From NCBI GenBank assembly GCA_947044405.1, contig CAMRHE010000017.1, forward strand, positions 10,136,001 through 10,200,000: a DNA stretch of 64,000 nucleotides, in the 5' to 3' direction. Origin of the DNA: Leptodactylus fallax. Its lineage: Eukaryota > Chordata > Amphibia > Anura > Leptodactylidae. Of the stretch, positions 11,940 through 25,570 are shown in pieces. Position 1 is the stretch's first letter, and each line of letters starts with the position of its first letter. Made by a program: the position numbers and the translations under genes. The notes under the pieces are model-generated. The model ran no database searches. It was not told the origin of the DNA and was given only the letters and a program-made list of their open reading frames with translations.

Positions 11940-12051
11940 GGTCAGTCTACACCACGAGAACTGGAGAGTTAGAAGAATTATCAGACATTTTTAACCGATC
12001 ACTGACCACACCAACTTGCCATAGGAATGCATCCTTGAAAGGTACACAGAA
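11940..12051 (+). other. Candidate untranslated exon of ATXN7
   Basis: A strong pyrimidine tract and acceptor (CTTTCTTTTCCACTCCGCAG, ending at 11939) is followed after about 110 bases by possible donors: AGAA|GTAAGA (exon end 12051) or AAAG|GTACAC (end 12041). One frame is open throughout, but the sequence matches no ataxin-7 peptide known to me. Since the human gene has more than one 5' untranslated exon, a non-coding exon here is plausible. It could also be a chance splice-like pattern. Confidence 0.35.
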
Positions 12052-15000
12052 GTAAGATTTTGTGAAATGTCTATCCTGAATGCTGTAACCCAGACCGCCA
12101 CCCCATTGCTCATCCTGTATTATACATTCTTGCCCAGTTGGACATTAGTCTAACCATCTTCCCTTTCTGATGCCCAGTTTTATACCAAGTCTGCCATTCT
12201 GCCCACAGTATTTTTCACTTGCAGGACTTTGTGCCCCTCTTAGGTTATATAGCCCATGTGCTCTTGTTAGAGCGGTGGTTGGTGAGGGACATTTTTCTTT
12301 TCTATAATTTATGATCGAGCGGGGTAGTAAAGTGATATGGGCTGCACATCCACATTGTATACGCTGATCTATCTCTGCTAAGCAGAATTTATAAAAATGA
12401 ACATGAGGTTCTTGGCAGACCTTTTGATCATATTGTATAAGCCCACTTCACCTCTTTTTAGGGAGTCCCTACTCTTTGGGACCGCACTGCATGGCGGCCA
12501 CTGGAGCAGGGCACGTAAACCTGAAGTCCTACAGCACCCCTACGTTAGGACTAAGGCTGCACCACCCCATCCATTTTGCACTGTATCCTGTGGCCAAGAT
12601 TCTGCAGGATTTACCCATAATACCATGTCCGCAGGTCATTTATGATGGCACGCAGTTCCTACAGGTCCTTATTATGGATGTGTGGATACTGTACATTACT
12701 TCTAGGTGAGACCTCTGTGATACAGCTTGTGATGTGCGTCCCTGTAATATGGCTAAGGTGAGCACAAAGTGTAAATGGCATTGGATTATTTGGGCATCAC
12801 CAATATGCCTTGGTTTTCCAAGTCACCTGTCAGAAGGGAAGCAAACATGGCCTGATCGTCACAGTACATGTCAGCAAATATGAGAGCTCTTTGTGAGCAA
12901 GTGTCCATATTGGCTTATAGAGGAGGTCCTAATTCAGAGACTTCCTTCTATGACGTCATAGATCGAGATCAGCGGGGTACGACACCCAGGGCTTGCAAAG
13001 CGCCAGTGGCACCCCGTGAGCACTGCTTCCACTTCATAGGCTATGTGACGTCACGGTCATCCCCCCAAGTCACATTCAAGTGCAGGGGACTGAGCTGTGA
13101 CACCAAACACAACCTCTGCAAAATGTCTGGTGCTATGCTGGGTTTTCTGCCGTTTAGTGTCTGACCCCTGCTGATCTTCAATTGATTTCATCTAATTCCC
13201 TGCTCTTAGCTAAACTTTTATATATCCTGGGCAATCCCTTAGAATGGATTTGCTTTCTTCATTGACAATACTGATAACATACATAGGATAACCTCATCAC
13301 CCCCGTATACTGTGGATACAGTACTGGCTGTAGCACAGCTCAGGGATCACATGAGGGTGCCACAATTTACATGAAAACAGTTGTGCGGTCTTTTGTTTCA
13401 TTCACTTGCGTTTATAGCATTACATAGCTATAGTGTATAGTGTGTACGCAGAGCACAGCCATTGTGTCCAGGCGACACCCCCGACTTTTCAGGGAGACTA
13501 AAAGAAACACCTTTGTGAAGTCCATGTAGTTACCAGCAGAGCGGCCAGACCTACAGACGTGAGAACCAGGGATCTCCTGTTCATACAGGTAAGAAATCTG
13601 CAGCCATAGTTTGTACAGATTTAGGGCTGATAGGAAAGAAATTGTCCCATACCAGATTCACACAAGGATGTTGAGTATCTAGAACTGTTGTGGTATATAA
13701 AAGCATCCTCTGTCATAGGACAAACTACAGTCTATGGCTGAGAATATAGTAACCAAACTAACATGGTGCTTAGCAGGGCCTCCATGACCGTGTCCTTTGT
13801 CAGTGTGTTAGATATTTTTTATAGTTCGCACACTGACCCATTAATTTCTATGTCTGCATACATATGCCCCTGTATTATCACAGGCCTGTGTGTGGCCATG
13901 AGCCCGGAGCAAAGCTCAGGACCGGTCCTATACCTGCCCATTTTGTGGCCTGGGCTCACTGACAACACTGAATGGGGCCGCAGAGCCATGGGCAGCACAC
14001 GGAGGTCATCCACGTGCCTCTACGGTCGTGTACATGTAGCCTTACTGCGGGATTATAGTGAAGATTGTGCTAAGGCTAGGTCTAGGTGAAGTCAATGTTT
14101 CTTTATTGCGGGGGAGGGTATTTTAAAGTCAATTGTTCTGGCGTCTGCGTTGCCGTAATTTGCTCTTAAACTTTAAGTGTGGGTCAAATTTATCAAACGG
14201 TGCAAAATGTTGAATACGTTCGACCCATGTTTAAATAGTTCTACAAATAAGTCCAAAAAGTTGGAAATCCAACTTTTTTGTTGACGAAATTCTATTGTTT
14301 TGGGCTTGATGATTTCCCCCCTTCCTGAAGTCTCTCCTATGTAATAAGCACAAAAAGGGTAAATGCAAGAAGATTAAAGGGTAACTAAATTTTTAAACAA
14401 TTTTTGATTTTCTGGCAGCATTTAATACATTTTGTAAGAAACTTTATTTATTTCTGAGATAAATTGTATTGAGAGCTGATGTTTGTGCAGCACTTTCCCT
14501 TTGTGGGGGGGGTGGGCTCTTATATAAGGTGGAGGGGGGAGGGAGATGTTTGTTTAAAGCATCTTGGGCATTACACTAGGTTCACCCCAGGTGTCCGCTC
14601 TTCTCTCTTGAAAGAACAAACAAAAGGACTGCTAAATAGTGGACACCAAGAGACTGAATTGACTATAATGGGGTTCGTCAGGTGTCTGTTTTTTTTAATA
14701 ATAAAAATTTTAACACCCCCCCCCCCACCTTTTAAACTAAGAAAAAAAAAATACATAATGTACACAATAGATATTAGATATCCCCATGCGCTTACATGTC
14801 TGCCCTATCCAAAAATAGTTATTTATCCTGTATGGTAAAACAAAAAAAACTGCAATGTGCAAAAAATAACAAACCAAAAATTGGCACAAATAAAAACTAC
14901 AACTTGCCCTGCACATAACGAGCCCTGACATAGCTCCATCAACTAAACCGTAAAAAAGTTATAGGCGTCAGAATACGGTGACCCCGGAAAATTATTCATT

Positions 15001-16349
15001 TTTGAAAAATGATATTTTATTAGTAAAATCGTTAAAACATTCTTTTTTTGAAATGAACCCCAACCCAAAAAAAAAAAAAAGTAATAAAAGCTAATCAAAA
15101 CATTATATGTACCCTAAAATGGGGCCAGCTAAAATACAACTCGTCACGCAAAGAATAAGCCCTCACATAACTATATCAACAGAAAAATAAAAAATTTTGG
15201 AAGGAAAGGAGGGAAAATCCGAAAAAAGTCGGCGAGCATTAAGGTACAAACTACCCTGCGTCGTTAAGGGGTTAAACAGTCATCCACTTTACTGCTTGTG
15301 TAACACGCTGCCTGCAAACCCAGACGTAAAATCTGCAGCATATCCACCCTCGTTCCCTAAACAGTATCTTGTGCTTTCCAGGTTCTTCCCATGTATTATT
15401 TGGTACGTGTCACATGACGGTAGTCGGCCGTCATGTTGTCACCGCACCGTTCACCAGTCACGTATAATTGGGATGTGTTTGTTTTTTTTTTTCTCGTCGA
15501 TGGGGTAGAGTAACCCATTGTGTTGAAATTATGTTGCCTAGCAACCAAGGCTTTGCATAAAAAAATAGATTAATTCAGTTTAAATATGTCCTATCATGTG
15601 CAACATTGTAGTCGCTGGAGCCCCGCTCCCTAATAGACACCCAGGGCTTGTGTTATCAGAAAGCGACAGGGAAGGAGCTGCTGCAAATCTGTCACTAGTT
15701 AATAATACGTGGGATATAAGTGAGTGTCTGCTCAGGCTAAATATTATTACCCAGGAACATCAATTTGCATGCACAGAGCAATGCACAACTTTATTTGCAA
15801 CAGTGACAAAGCCATCTGGAGCGCAGGAGACGCGGATTAGAGAGAAGGGGTCTGTGCGGCGCTTTTAATAAATGGCCATTATGTTTCCAGGCGGTAGATT
15901 GGGGTGTTGTGATTGTGGGAAGGTAAAGGGGTTTTAGGGAATTTGATATTGTTGACCTATGATTAGGATAGGTCATCGATATCAGATCGGCAGGGGTCCT
16001 AGGCATGGCACCCATGGGCGATTCCTGTATGGCACCACCGCTGATCAGCTGTGGAAGTGGTGGTGACTCTGGGGTGAGCACCACTTGCATTTCACGGGCC
16101 ACTGATGTCACATTCTTCGGTCACATGGCCAGTTAACAGCTCAGTCCCATTTAAGTGAATGGGGCTGTGCTGCAATATCAAGCAATGCCGCTATACAATA
16201 TACAGCACTGTGCTTGACAAGCAATGAAAAGACAGCAGTGCTCCATCATAGCTGATCGGTGGGGGTGCCAGGTTTTGGATTCAGGAAGGTGGAGTCAGGA
16301 ACAATAGTTACCAACTACGGCTTAAAAATAATCATTTTGTTTTCAACAA

Positions 16350-16422
16350 TTATATAATTATTAATATTGTATAATTAATTAGATGCATATTATATAATTA
16401 TTAATATTGTATAATTAATTAG
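16350..16422. repeat. AT-rich direct duplication
   Basis: The phrase TATATAATTATTAATATTGT followed by ATAATTAATTAGA occurs twice in tandem (period about 38). A related single copy with the same flanks (GGTGGAGTCAG before it, GTTACA after it) occurs at about 34980-35100, so both belong to one dispersed family. Confidence 0.7.
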
Positions 16423-16684
16423 ACGTCCAGCCTGTTACAGGCTGGGTTCACATCTGCGCTTGCATTACGTTCAGGGATTTCGTTCCTCTCTCTGCATGAA
16501 AAATGCGGAGAGAAAAGTGCTGCAAGCCAAATACGCCACGGTGAGTGTGCCCGACCCCGTTTCGTTCACAACAGAAGAATTGGGGACTCCTGTTCTCATT
16601 ATTCTGGATTGGGGTTCCAGCAGTCATGTGGATAGGCGATAAGTTTCAATCATGTCCCAACCCCTTTAAATCATTGCTTATATA

Positions 16685-16933
16685 TTAAAGGGGTTTTCAT
16701 ATCTGGGCAAGTTATCCACTGTATCCACAAAATATTGATGATCGGTGGGGGTCTGACCACTCAGACCCCCACCGATCAGGAGAACAGGGGATTTTTGTCC
16801 TCCATTCTGAATGGAGTACAAAATTGCTATGTGGGTACGGGATGACGTCCATGGTCCCCACCGCAGTCCGTATACACATCCATAGCCGATGAGGAAAGTT
16901 TAATGCAAATACCTGGCTGAAACGTCCCTTTAA
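16685..16933. repeat. TTAA-flanked MITE
   Basis: TTAA borders with AGGGGTTTTC at the left and ACGTCCCT at the right. The interior contains a perfect-looking hairpin, GATCGGTGGGGGTCTGA against TCAGACCCCCACCGATC. Same class as 2208-2592. Confidence 0.7.
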
Positions 16934-17479
16934 TAAAAGTGCCATTCTCTAGATTGAGAGGTCATTGTCACTGTATGATCTCTCTATGGCGGTGATGTCA
17001 CAGGAGGTTTACACGAAAAGACCCTCATCGGACAGAAATAGCATCTTGAAGTGTGGATTATGGCAGATTATAAATAGCAGATGAGGTAGAGCTCCGCAGA
17101 TCTGATAGTGGGGGCCCCGGCGAATCACTGCTGATTCAAGGCTGCGGCGGCTGTGTGTGTACAGAGGCTATTTCTGCCGCATCTCAGTCATCATAGTGAA
17201 ACTGATGATGTCACTGGACCAGACGGTGTCTATTGTCATTACTCTGCTCCGGTTTTGCACTGTAATATTGTAATAGGGAGTTTTTAATATTACAGAAAGG
17301 TCTGAACAGTTACTTAGTATAAGAGTAGTGGCCAACAGGTGACCAGGAGCAGGGAGAGATGAGCGGCAGTAACGCTTATCTCCATATAGTTAGGACTACA
17401 CTAAGGTATTACAAGTCATGAAGGAGATCTGTCAGCATATGAGGATGCAGGAGCAGAACTCCAAGGTGACGTCATACTC

Positions 17480-17957
17480 CATATAAGCATACACATACAT
17501 ATCAGTGACATGTATGGATTGTATAGCGAATGTATTAGTTACATGTATTATGTGTCTGCATGCACAACATCAGTGACATACTGTATATACACACAAATAC
17601 ATATTGCTGATATTGTGTATATATACCATACATATACACCTACATATGTCACTAGTATACTGTATAAACATACTGGTGTAACAGACACTGATATACTCCA
17701 TATATACCATACGTGTCACTGATTCATACACACATATAAACATATCACTAGGTCACTGTATATACCATACATGTCACCGATATCATCCTGTGTATACATT
17801 ATACACGCATAATCTTATAACACATACATAATCACTGACATGTATGGTAAATACACAGGATATCACTGAAATGTGTAGTTGGCACATAAATATCATTGAT
17901 GTGTGGGTGTATATTAGTGAGCTATATGTGTATGTATACAGCAGTGACATGTATGTA
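17480..17957. repeat. Diverged left flank of the TA/TG satellite
   Basis: Words of the large array to the right (CAGTGACATGTATG, TATACTGTATA, CACTAGTATA) occur in irregular, diverged form, partly in the opposite orientation. The Tc1-like element at 17958 inserted within this sequence, separating it from the homogeneous array that starts at 19514. Confidence 0.65.
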
Positions 17958-19511
17958 CAGTCATGGCCAAAAGTTTTGAGAATGACACAAATATTCTATT
18001 TTCACATGATCTGCTGCCCTCTGGTTTTTATGTGTGTTTGTCAGATGTTTTTATCACATACAGAAATAGAATTGCATTCATATTATGAGTAACAGAAGCT
18101 TATATTGACAGTTAGAATGAGTTAATGCAGCAAGTCAATATTTGCAGTGTTGACCCTTCTTCTTCAGGACCTCTGCAATTCTCCCTGGCATGCTCTCAAT
18201 CAACTTCTGGACCAAATCCTGACTAATAGCAGTCCATTCTTGCAGAATCAATGCTTTAATTTTGTCTGAATTTGTTGGTTTTTGTTTGTCCACCCGTCTC
18301 TTGATGATTGACCACAAGTTCTCAATGGGATTAAGATCTGGGGAGTTTCCAGGCCATGGACCCAAAATCTCTATGTTTTGTTCCCTGAGCCATTTAGTTA
18401 TCACCTTTGCTTTATGGCAAGGTGCTCCATCATGCTGGAAAAGGCATTGTTGAGCGCCAAACTGCTCTTGGACGGTTGGGAGAAGTTGCTCTTGGAGGAC
18501 ATTCTGGTACCATTCTTTATTCATGGCAAGACTGTGAGAGAGCCGATTCCCTTGGCTGAGAAGCAACCCCACACATGAATGGTTTCAGGATGCTTTACAG
18601 TTGGCATGAGACAAGACTGGTGGTAGCGCTCACCTCTTCTTCTCCGAATAAGCTGTTTTCCAGATGTTCCAAACAATCGAAAAGGGGATTCATCAGAGAA
18701 AATGACTTTACCCCAGTCCTCAGCAGTCCACTCCCTGTACCTTTTGCAGAATATCAGTCTGTCCCTGATGTTTTTTCTGGAGAGAAGTGGCTTCTTTGCT
18801 GCCCTCCTTGAGACCAGGCCTTGCTCCAAGAGTCTCCACCTCACAGTGCGTGCAGATGCACTCACACCTGCCTGCTGCCATTCCTCAGCAAGCTCTGCAC
18901 TGCTGGTAGCCCGATCCTGCAGCTGAAACACTTTTAAGAGACGGTCCTGCCGCTTGCTGGTCTTTCTTGGGCGCCCTGGAGCCTTTTTGGCACCAATGGA
19001 ACCTCTCTCCTTGAAGTTCTTGATGATGTGATAGATTGTTGACTGAGGTGCAATCTTTCTAGCTGCAATACTCTTCCCAGTTAGGCCACTTTTGTGCAGT
19101 GCAATGATGACTGCACGTGTTTCTTTAGCGATAACCATGGTTAACAGAAGAGAAACAATGATGGCAAGCACCAGCCTCCTTTTAAAGTGTCCAGTGGTGT
19201 CATTCTTACTTAATCATGACAGATTGATCTCCAGCCCTGTCCTCATCAACACCCACACCTGTGTTAATGGAGCAATCACTGAAACGATGTTAGGTGGTCC
19301 TTTTAAGGCAGGGCTGCAATGATGTTGAAATGTGTTTTGGGGGATAAAGTTCATTTTCTAGGCAAATATTGACTTTGCAAGTAATTGCTGTTAAGCTGAT
19401 CACTCTTTATAACATTCTGGAGTATATGCAAATTGCCATTAGAAAAACTGAAGCAGTAGACTTTGTAAAAATTAATATTTGTATCATTCTCAAAACTTTT
19501 GGCCATGACTG
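17958..19511 (-). mobile_element. Tc1/mariner-type transposon, 1554 bp, TA target duplication
   Basis: The element starts CAGTCATGGCCAAAAGTTTT and ends with its inverted complement. The terminal inverted repeats match for about 38 bases with one mismatch, then diverge. The dinucleotide TA flanks both ends (17956-17957 and 19512-19513), as expected for Tc1/mariner insertion. The transposase gene is on the minus strand and nearly intact. Near-identical ends and a single visible lesion in the gene suggest a fairly recent insertion. The insertion lies inside older satellite sequence. Confidence 0.95.
18135..19138 (-). pseudogene. Tc1-like transposase, one frameshift, DD35E spacing
   Basis: Transposase that cuts and pastes its element at TA sites. 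The chosen start is MVIAKETRAVI at 19138. In order: an N-terminal helix-turn-helix (about residues 1-50), a GRPRKTSK linker motif near residue 57, a second helix-turn-helix, then the catalytic domain with SDESPFRLFG, HDGAPCHKA and NPIENLW. The second aspartate and the glutamate are separated by 35 residues rather than the 34 usual in Tc1. The frame is broken once: the first part ends after GSLTVLP near 18521, and the second part (18135-18572 frame) resumes at AMNKEW. This copy is unlikely to make active protein unless the shift is a sequencing error. Confidence 0.9.
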
Positions 19512-20584
19512 TATAGTGTATATACAGTATATACTAGTGATGTGTGTGTATACATCGGTGACATGTATATATAGTATATACTAGTGGTGTGTGTGTATAC
19601 ATCAGTGACATGTATGTATAGTGTATATACTAGTGATGTGTGTATACATCGGTGACATGTATGTATAGTGTATATACAGAATACAGTGATGTGTGTGTGT
19701 GTGTGTGTGTATACATCGGTGACATGTATGTATAGTGTATATATAGTATATACTAGTGATGTGTGTGTTTGTATATACATCGGTGACATGTATGTATAGT
19801 GTATATACAGTATATACTAGTGACGTGTGTATATACAGTATATAGTGATGTGTGTGTATATACATTGGTGACATGTATGTATAGTGTATATGCAGTATAT
19901 ACTAGTGACGTGTGTATATACAGTATATAGTGATGTGTGTATATACATTGGTGACATGTATGTATAGTGTATATACAGTATATACTAGTGACGTGTGTAT
20001 ATACAGTATATAGTGATGTGTGTGTATATACATTGGTGACATGTATGTATAGTGTATATACAGTATATACTAGTGACGTGTGTATATACAGTATATAGTG
20101 ATGTGTGTGTATACATCGGTGACATGTATGTATAGTGTATATACAGTATATACTAGTGACGTGTGTATATACTAGTGATGTGTGTGTATACATCGGTGAC
20201 GTGTGTGTAGTGTATATACAGTATATACTAGTGATGTGTGTGTGTATACATCGGTGACGTGTGTGTAGTGTATATACAGTATATACTAGTGACGTGTGTA
20301 TATACAGTATATACTAGTGATGTGTGTGTATACATCGGTGACGTGTGTGTAGTGTATATACAGTATATACTAGTGATGTGTGTGTATACATCGGTGACGT
20401 GTGTATAGTGTATATACAGTATATACTAGTGACGTGTGTATATACAGTATATACTAGTGATGTGTGTGTATACATCGGTGACGTGTGTGTAGTGTATATA
20501 CAGTATATACTAGTGATGTGTGTATATACAGTATATACTAGTGATGTGTGTGTATACAGTATATACAAGTGATGTGTGTGTATA

Positions 20585-23005
20585 TATAGTGATGTGTGTG
20601 TATACATCGGTGACATGTGTGTATAGTGTATATACAGTATATACTAGTGATGTGTGTGTATACATCGGTGACATGTGTATAGTGTATATACAGTATATAC
20701 TAGTGACATGTGTGTATATATCGGTGACGTGTGTGTAGTGTATATACAGTATATACTAGTGACGTGTGTATATACAGTATATACTAGTGACGTGTGTATA
20801 TACAGTATATACTAGTGATGTGTGTATATATAGTGATGTGTGTGTATACATCGGTGACATGTATGTATAGTGTATATACAGTATATACTAGTGACGTGTG
20901 TATATACAGTATATACTAGTGATGTGTGTGTATACACGGTGACATGTGTGTATAGTGTATATACAGTATATACTAGTGACGTGTGTGTATACATCGGTGA
21001 CGTGTGTGTAGTGTATATACAGTATATACTAGTGACGTGTGTATATACAGTATATACTAGTGATGTGTGTATATATAGTGATGTGTGTGTATACATCGGT
21101 GACGTGTGTGTAGTGTATATACAGTATATACTAGTGATGTGTGTGTATACATCGGTGACATGTATGTATAGTGTATATACAGTATATACTAGTGACGTGT
21201 GTATATACAGTATATACTAGTGATGTGTGTATATATAGTGATGTGTGTGTATACATCGGTGACATGTATGTATAGTGTATATACAGTATATACTAGTGAC
21301 GTGTGTATATACAGTATATACTAGTGACGTGTGTGTATACATCGGTGACGTGTGTGTAGTGTATATACAGTATATACTAGTGACGTGTGTATATACAGTA
21401 TATACTAGTGATGTGTGTGTATACATCGGTGACATGTGTGTATAGTGTATATACAGTATATACTAGTGACGTGTGTGTATACATCGGTGACGTGTGTGTA
21501 GTGTATATACAGTATATACTAGTGATGTGTGTGTATACATCGGTGACATGTATGTATAGTGTATATACAGTATATACTAGTGACGTGTGTATATACAGTA
21601 TATACTAGTGATGTGTGTATATATAGTGATGTGTGTATATACACGGTGACGTGTGTATAGTGTATATATAGTATATACTAGTGACGTGTGTATATACAGT
21701 ATATAGTGATGTGTGTATATACATTGGTGACATGTATGTATAGTGTATATACAGTATATACTAGTGACGTGTGTATATACAGTATATAGTGATGTGTGTA
21801 TATACATTGGTGACATGTATGTATAGTGTATATACAGTATATACTAGTGACGTGTGTATATACAGTATATAGTGATGTGTGTGTATATACATTGGTGACA
21901 TGTATGTATAGTGTATATACAGTATATAGTGATGTGTGTATATACATTGGTGACATGTATGGTGTATATACTAGTGACGTGTGTATATACAGTATATAGT
22001 GATGTGTGTGTATATACATCGGTGACGTGTGTATAGTGTATATACAGTATATACTAGTGATATGTGTGTGTGTGTATACATCAGTGACATGTATGTATAG
22101 TGTATATACTAGTGATGTGTGGGTAGTGTATATACAGTACATACTAGTGATGTGTGTGTATATACATACAGTATATAGTGATGTGCGTATATATACATCA
22201 GTGACATGTATGTATAGTGTATATATAGTATATACTAGTGATGTGTGTGTATATACATCGGTGACATGTATAGTGTATATACAGTATATACTAGTGATGT
22301 GTGTGTATACACGGTGACGTGTGTGTAGTGTATATACAGTATATACTAGTGACGTGTGTATATACAGTATATACTAGTGATGTGTGTGTATACATCGGTG
22401 ACGTGTGTGTAGTGTATATACAGATAACTAGTGACGTGTGTATATACAGTATATACTAGTGATGTGTGTGTATACATCGGTGACGTGTGTGTAGTGTATA
22501 TACAGTATATACTAGTGACGTGTGTATATACAGTATATACTAGTGACGTGTGTATATACTAGTGATGTGTGTGTATACATCAGTGACGTGTGTGTATGTA
22601 TATACAGTATATACTAGTGACGTGTGTATATACAGTATATACTAGTGATGTGTGTGTATACATCGGTGACGTGTGTGTAGTGTATATACAGTATATACTA
22701 GTGACGTGTGTATATACTAGTGACGTGTGTATATACAGTATATACTAGTGATGTGTGTGTATACATCGGTGACGTGTGTGTAGTGTATATACAGTATATA
22801 CTAGTGACGTGTGTATATACAGTATATACTAGTGACGTGTGTGTAGTGTATATACAGTATATACTAGTGACGTGTGTATATACAGTATATACTAGTGATG
22901 TGTGTGTATACACGGTGACATGTGTGTGTAGTGTATATACAGTATATACTAGTGACGTGTGTATATACAGTATATACTAGTGATGTGTGTGTATACATCG
23001 GTGAC
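20585..23005. repeat. Higher-order repeat, copy 1
   Basis: This segment repeats at about 23155-25570 with an offset of roughly 2.57 kb. Rare variants mark it: GTGTGGGTAGTG near 22116, CAGTACATACTAG near 22135, and GATGTGCGTATATATAC near 22180. Confidence 0.8.
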
Positions 23006-23154
23006 GTGTGTGTAGTGTATATACAGTATATACTAGTGACGTGTGTATATACAGTATATACTAGTGATGTGTGTGTATACACGGGACGTGTGTGTAGTGT
23101 ATAACAGAATACAGGACGGTGTATATACAGTATATACTAGTGATGTGTGTATAT

Positions 23155-25570
23155 ATAGTGATGTGTGTGTATACATCGGTGACATGTGTGTATAGTGTAT
23201 ATACAGTATATACTAGTGATGTGTGTGTATACATCGGTGACATGTGTGTATAGTGTATATACAGTATATACTAGTGACATGTGTGTATATATCGGTGACG
23301 TGTGTGTAGTGTATATACAGTATATACTAGTGACGTGTGTATATACAGTATATACTAGTGACGTGTGTATATACAGTATATACTAGTGATGTGTGTATAT
23401 ATAGTGATGTGTGTGTATACATCGGTGACATGTATGTATAGTGTATATACAGTATATACTAGTGACGTGTGTATATACAGTATATACTAGTGATGTGTGT
23501 GTATACATCGGTGACATGTGTGTATAGTGTATATACAGTATATACTAGTGACGTGTGTGTATACATCGGTGACGTGTGTGTAGTGTATATACAGTATATA
23601 CTAGTGACGTGTGTATATACAGTATATACTAGTGATGTGTGTATATATAGTGATGTGTGTGTATACATCGGTGACGTGTGTGTAGTGTATATACAGTATA
23701 TACTAGTGATGTGTGTGTATACATCGGTGACATGTATGTATAGTGTATATACAGTATATACTAGTGACGTGTGTATATACAGTATATACTAGTGATGTGT
23801 GTATATATAGTGATGTGTGTGTATACATCGGTGACATGTATGTATAGTGTATATACAGTATATACTAGTGACGTGTGTATATACAGTATATACTAGTGAC
23901 GTGTGTGTATACATCGGTGACGTGTGTGTAGTGTATATACAGTATATACTAGTGACGTGTGTATATACAGTATATACTAGTGATGTGTGTGTATACATCG
24001 GTGACATGTGTGTATAGTGTATATACAGTATATACTAGTGACGTGTGTGTATACATCGGTGACGTGTGTGTAGTGTATATACAGTATATACTAGTGATGT
24101 GTGTGTATACATCGGTGACATGTATGTATAGTGTATATACAGTATATACTAGTGACGTGTGTATATACAGTATATACTAGTGATGTGTGTATATATAGTG
24201 ATGTGTGTGTATACATCGGTGACATGTGTGTATAGTGTATATATAGTATATACTAGTGACGTGTGTATATACAGTATATAGTGATGTGTGTGTATACATT
24301 GGTGACATGTATGTATAGTGTATATACAGTATATACTAGTGACGTGTGTATATACAGTATATAGTGATGTGTGTATATACATTGGTGACATGTATGTATA
24401 GTGTATATACAGTATATACTAGTGACGTGTGTATATACAGTATATAGTGATGTGTGTGTATATACATTGGTGACATGTATGTATAGTGTATATACAGTAT
24501 ATAGTGATGTGTGTATATACATTGGTGACATGTATGGTGTATATACTAGTGACGTGTGTATATACAGTATATAGTGATGTGTGTGTATATACATCGGTGA
24601 CGTGTGTATAGTGTATATACAGTATATACTAGTGATATGTGTGTGTGTGTATACATCAGTGACATGTATGTATAGTGTATATACTAGTGATGTGTGGGTA
24701 GTGTATATACAGTACATACTAGTGATGTGTGTGTATATACATACAGTATATAGTGATGTGCGTATATATACATCAGTGACATGTATGTATAGTGTATATA
24801 TAGTATATACTAGTGATGTGTGTGTATATACATCGGTGACATGTATAGTGTATATACAGTATATACTAGTGATGTGTGTGTATACATCGGTGACGTGTGT
24901 GTAGTGTATATACAGAAACAGGACGGGATATACAGAATACAGGATGTGTGTGATACATCGGTGACGTGTGTGTAGTGTATATACAGTATATACTAGTGAC
25001 GTGTGTATATACAGTATATACTAGTGATGTGTGTGTATACATCGGTGACGTGTGTGTAGTGTATATACAGTATATACTAGTGACGTGTGTATATACAGTA
25101 TATACTAGTGACGTGTGTATATACTAGTGATGTGTGTGTATACATCAGTGACGTGTGTGTATGTATATACAGTATATACTAGTGACGTGTGTATATACAG
25201 TATATACTAGTGATGTGTGTGTATACATCGGTGACGTGTGTGTAGTGTATATACAGTATATACTAGTGACGTGTGTATATACTAGTGACGTGTGTATATA
25301 CAGTATATACTAGTGATGTGTGTGTATACATCGGTGACGTGTGTGTAGTGTATATACAGTATATACTAGTGACGTGTGTATATACAGTATATACTAGTGA
25401 CGTGTGTGTAGTGTATATACAGTATATACTAGTGACGTGTGTATATACAGTATATACTAGTGATGTGTGTGTATACATCGGTGACATGTGTGTGTAGTGT
25501 ATATACAGTATATACTAGTGACGTGTGTATATACAGTATATACTAGTGATGTGTGTGTATACATCGGTGA
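23155..25570. repeat. Higher-order repeat, copy 2
   Basis: The same rare variants recur near 24695, 24713 and 24755, each about 2575 bases right of copy 1. The antisense frame over 24253-24717 encodes the same 154 residues as that over 21678-22142. A further partial relationship links 25770-26150 with 20400-20616 (offset about 5534). Confidence 0.8.

Larger units (their letters stand above)
12052..17479. other. ATXN7 5' region, intron sequence
   Basis: No coding exon recognised. Contains poly-C at 14708-14718, A/T homopolymer runs near 14740-15075, a region related to the TTAA-type palindromic element at about 15920-16275, a short AT-rich direct duplication at 16350-16422, a MITE fragment from 16441, and a TTAA element at 16685-16933. 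The parts from 12100 to 14200 show nothing I recognise. Confidence 0.6.
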
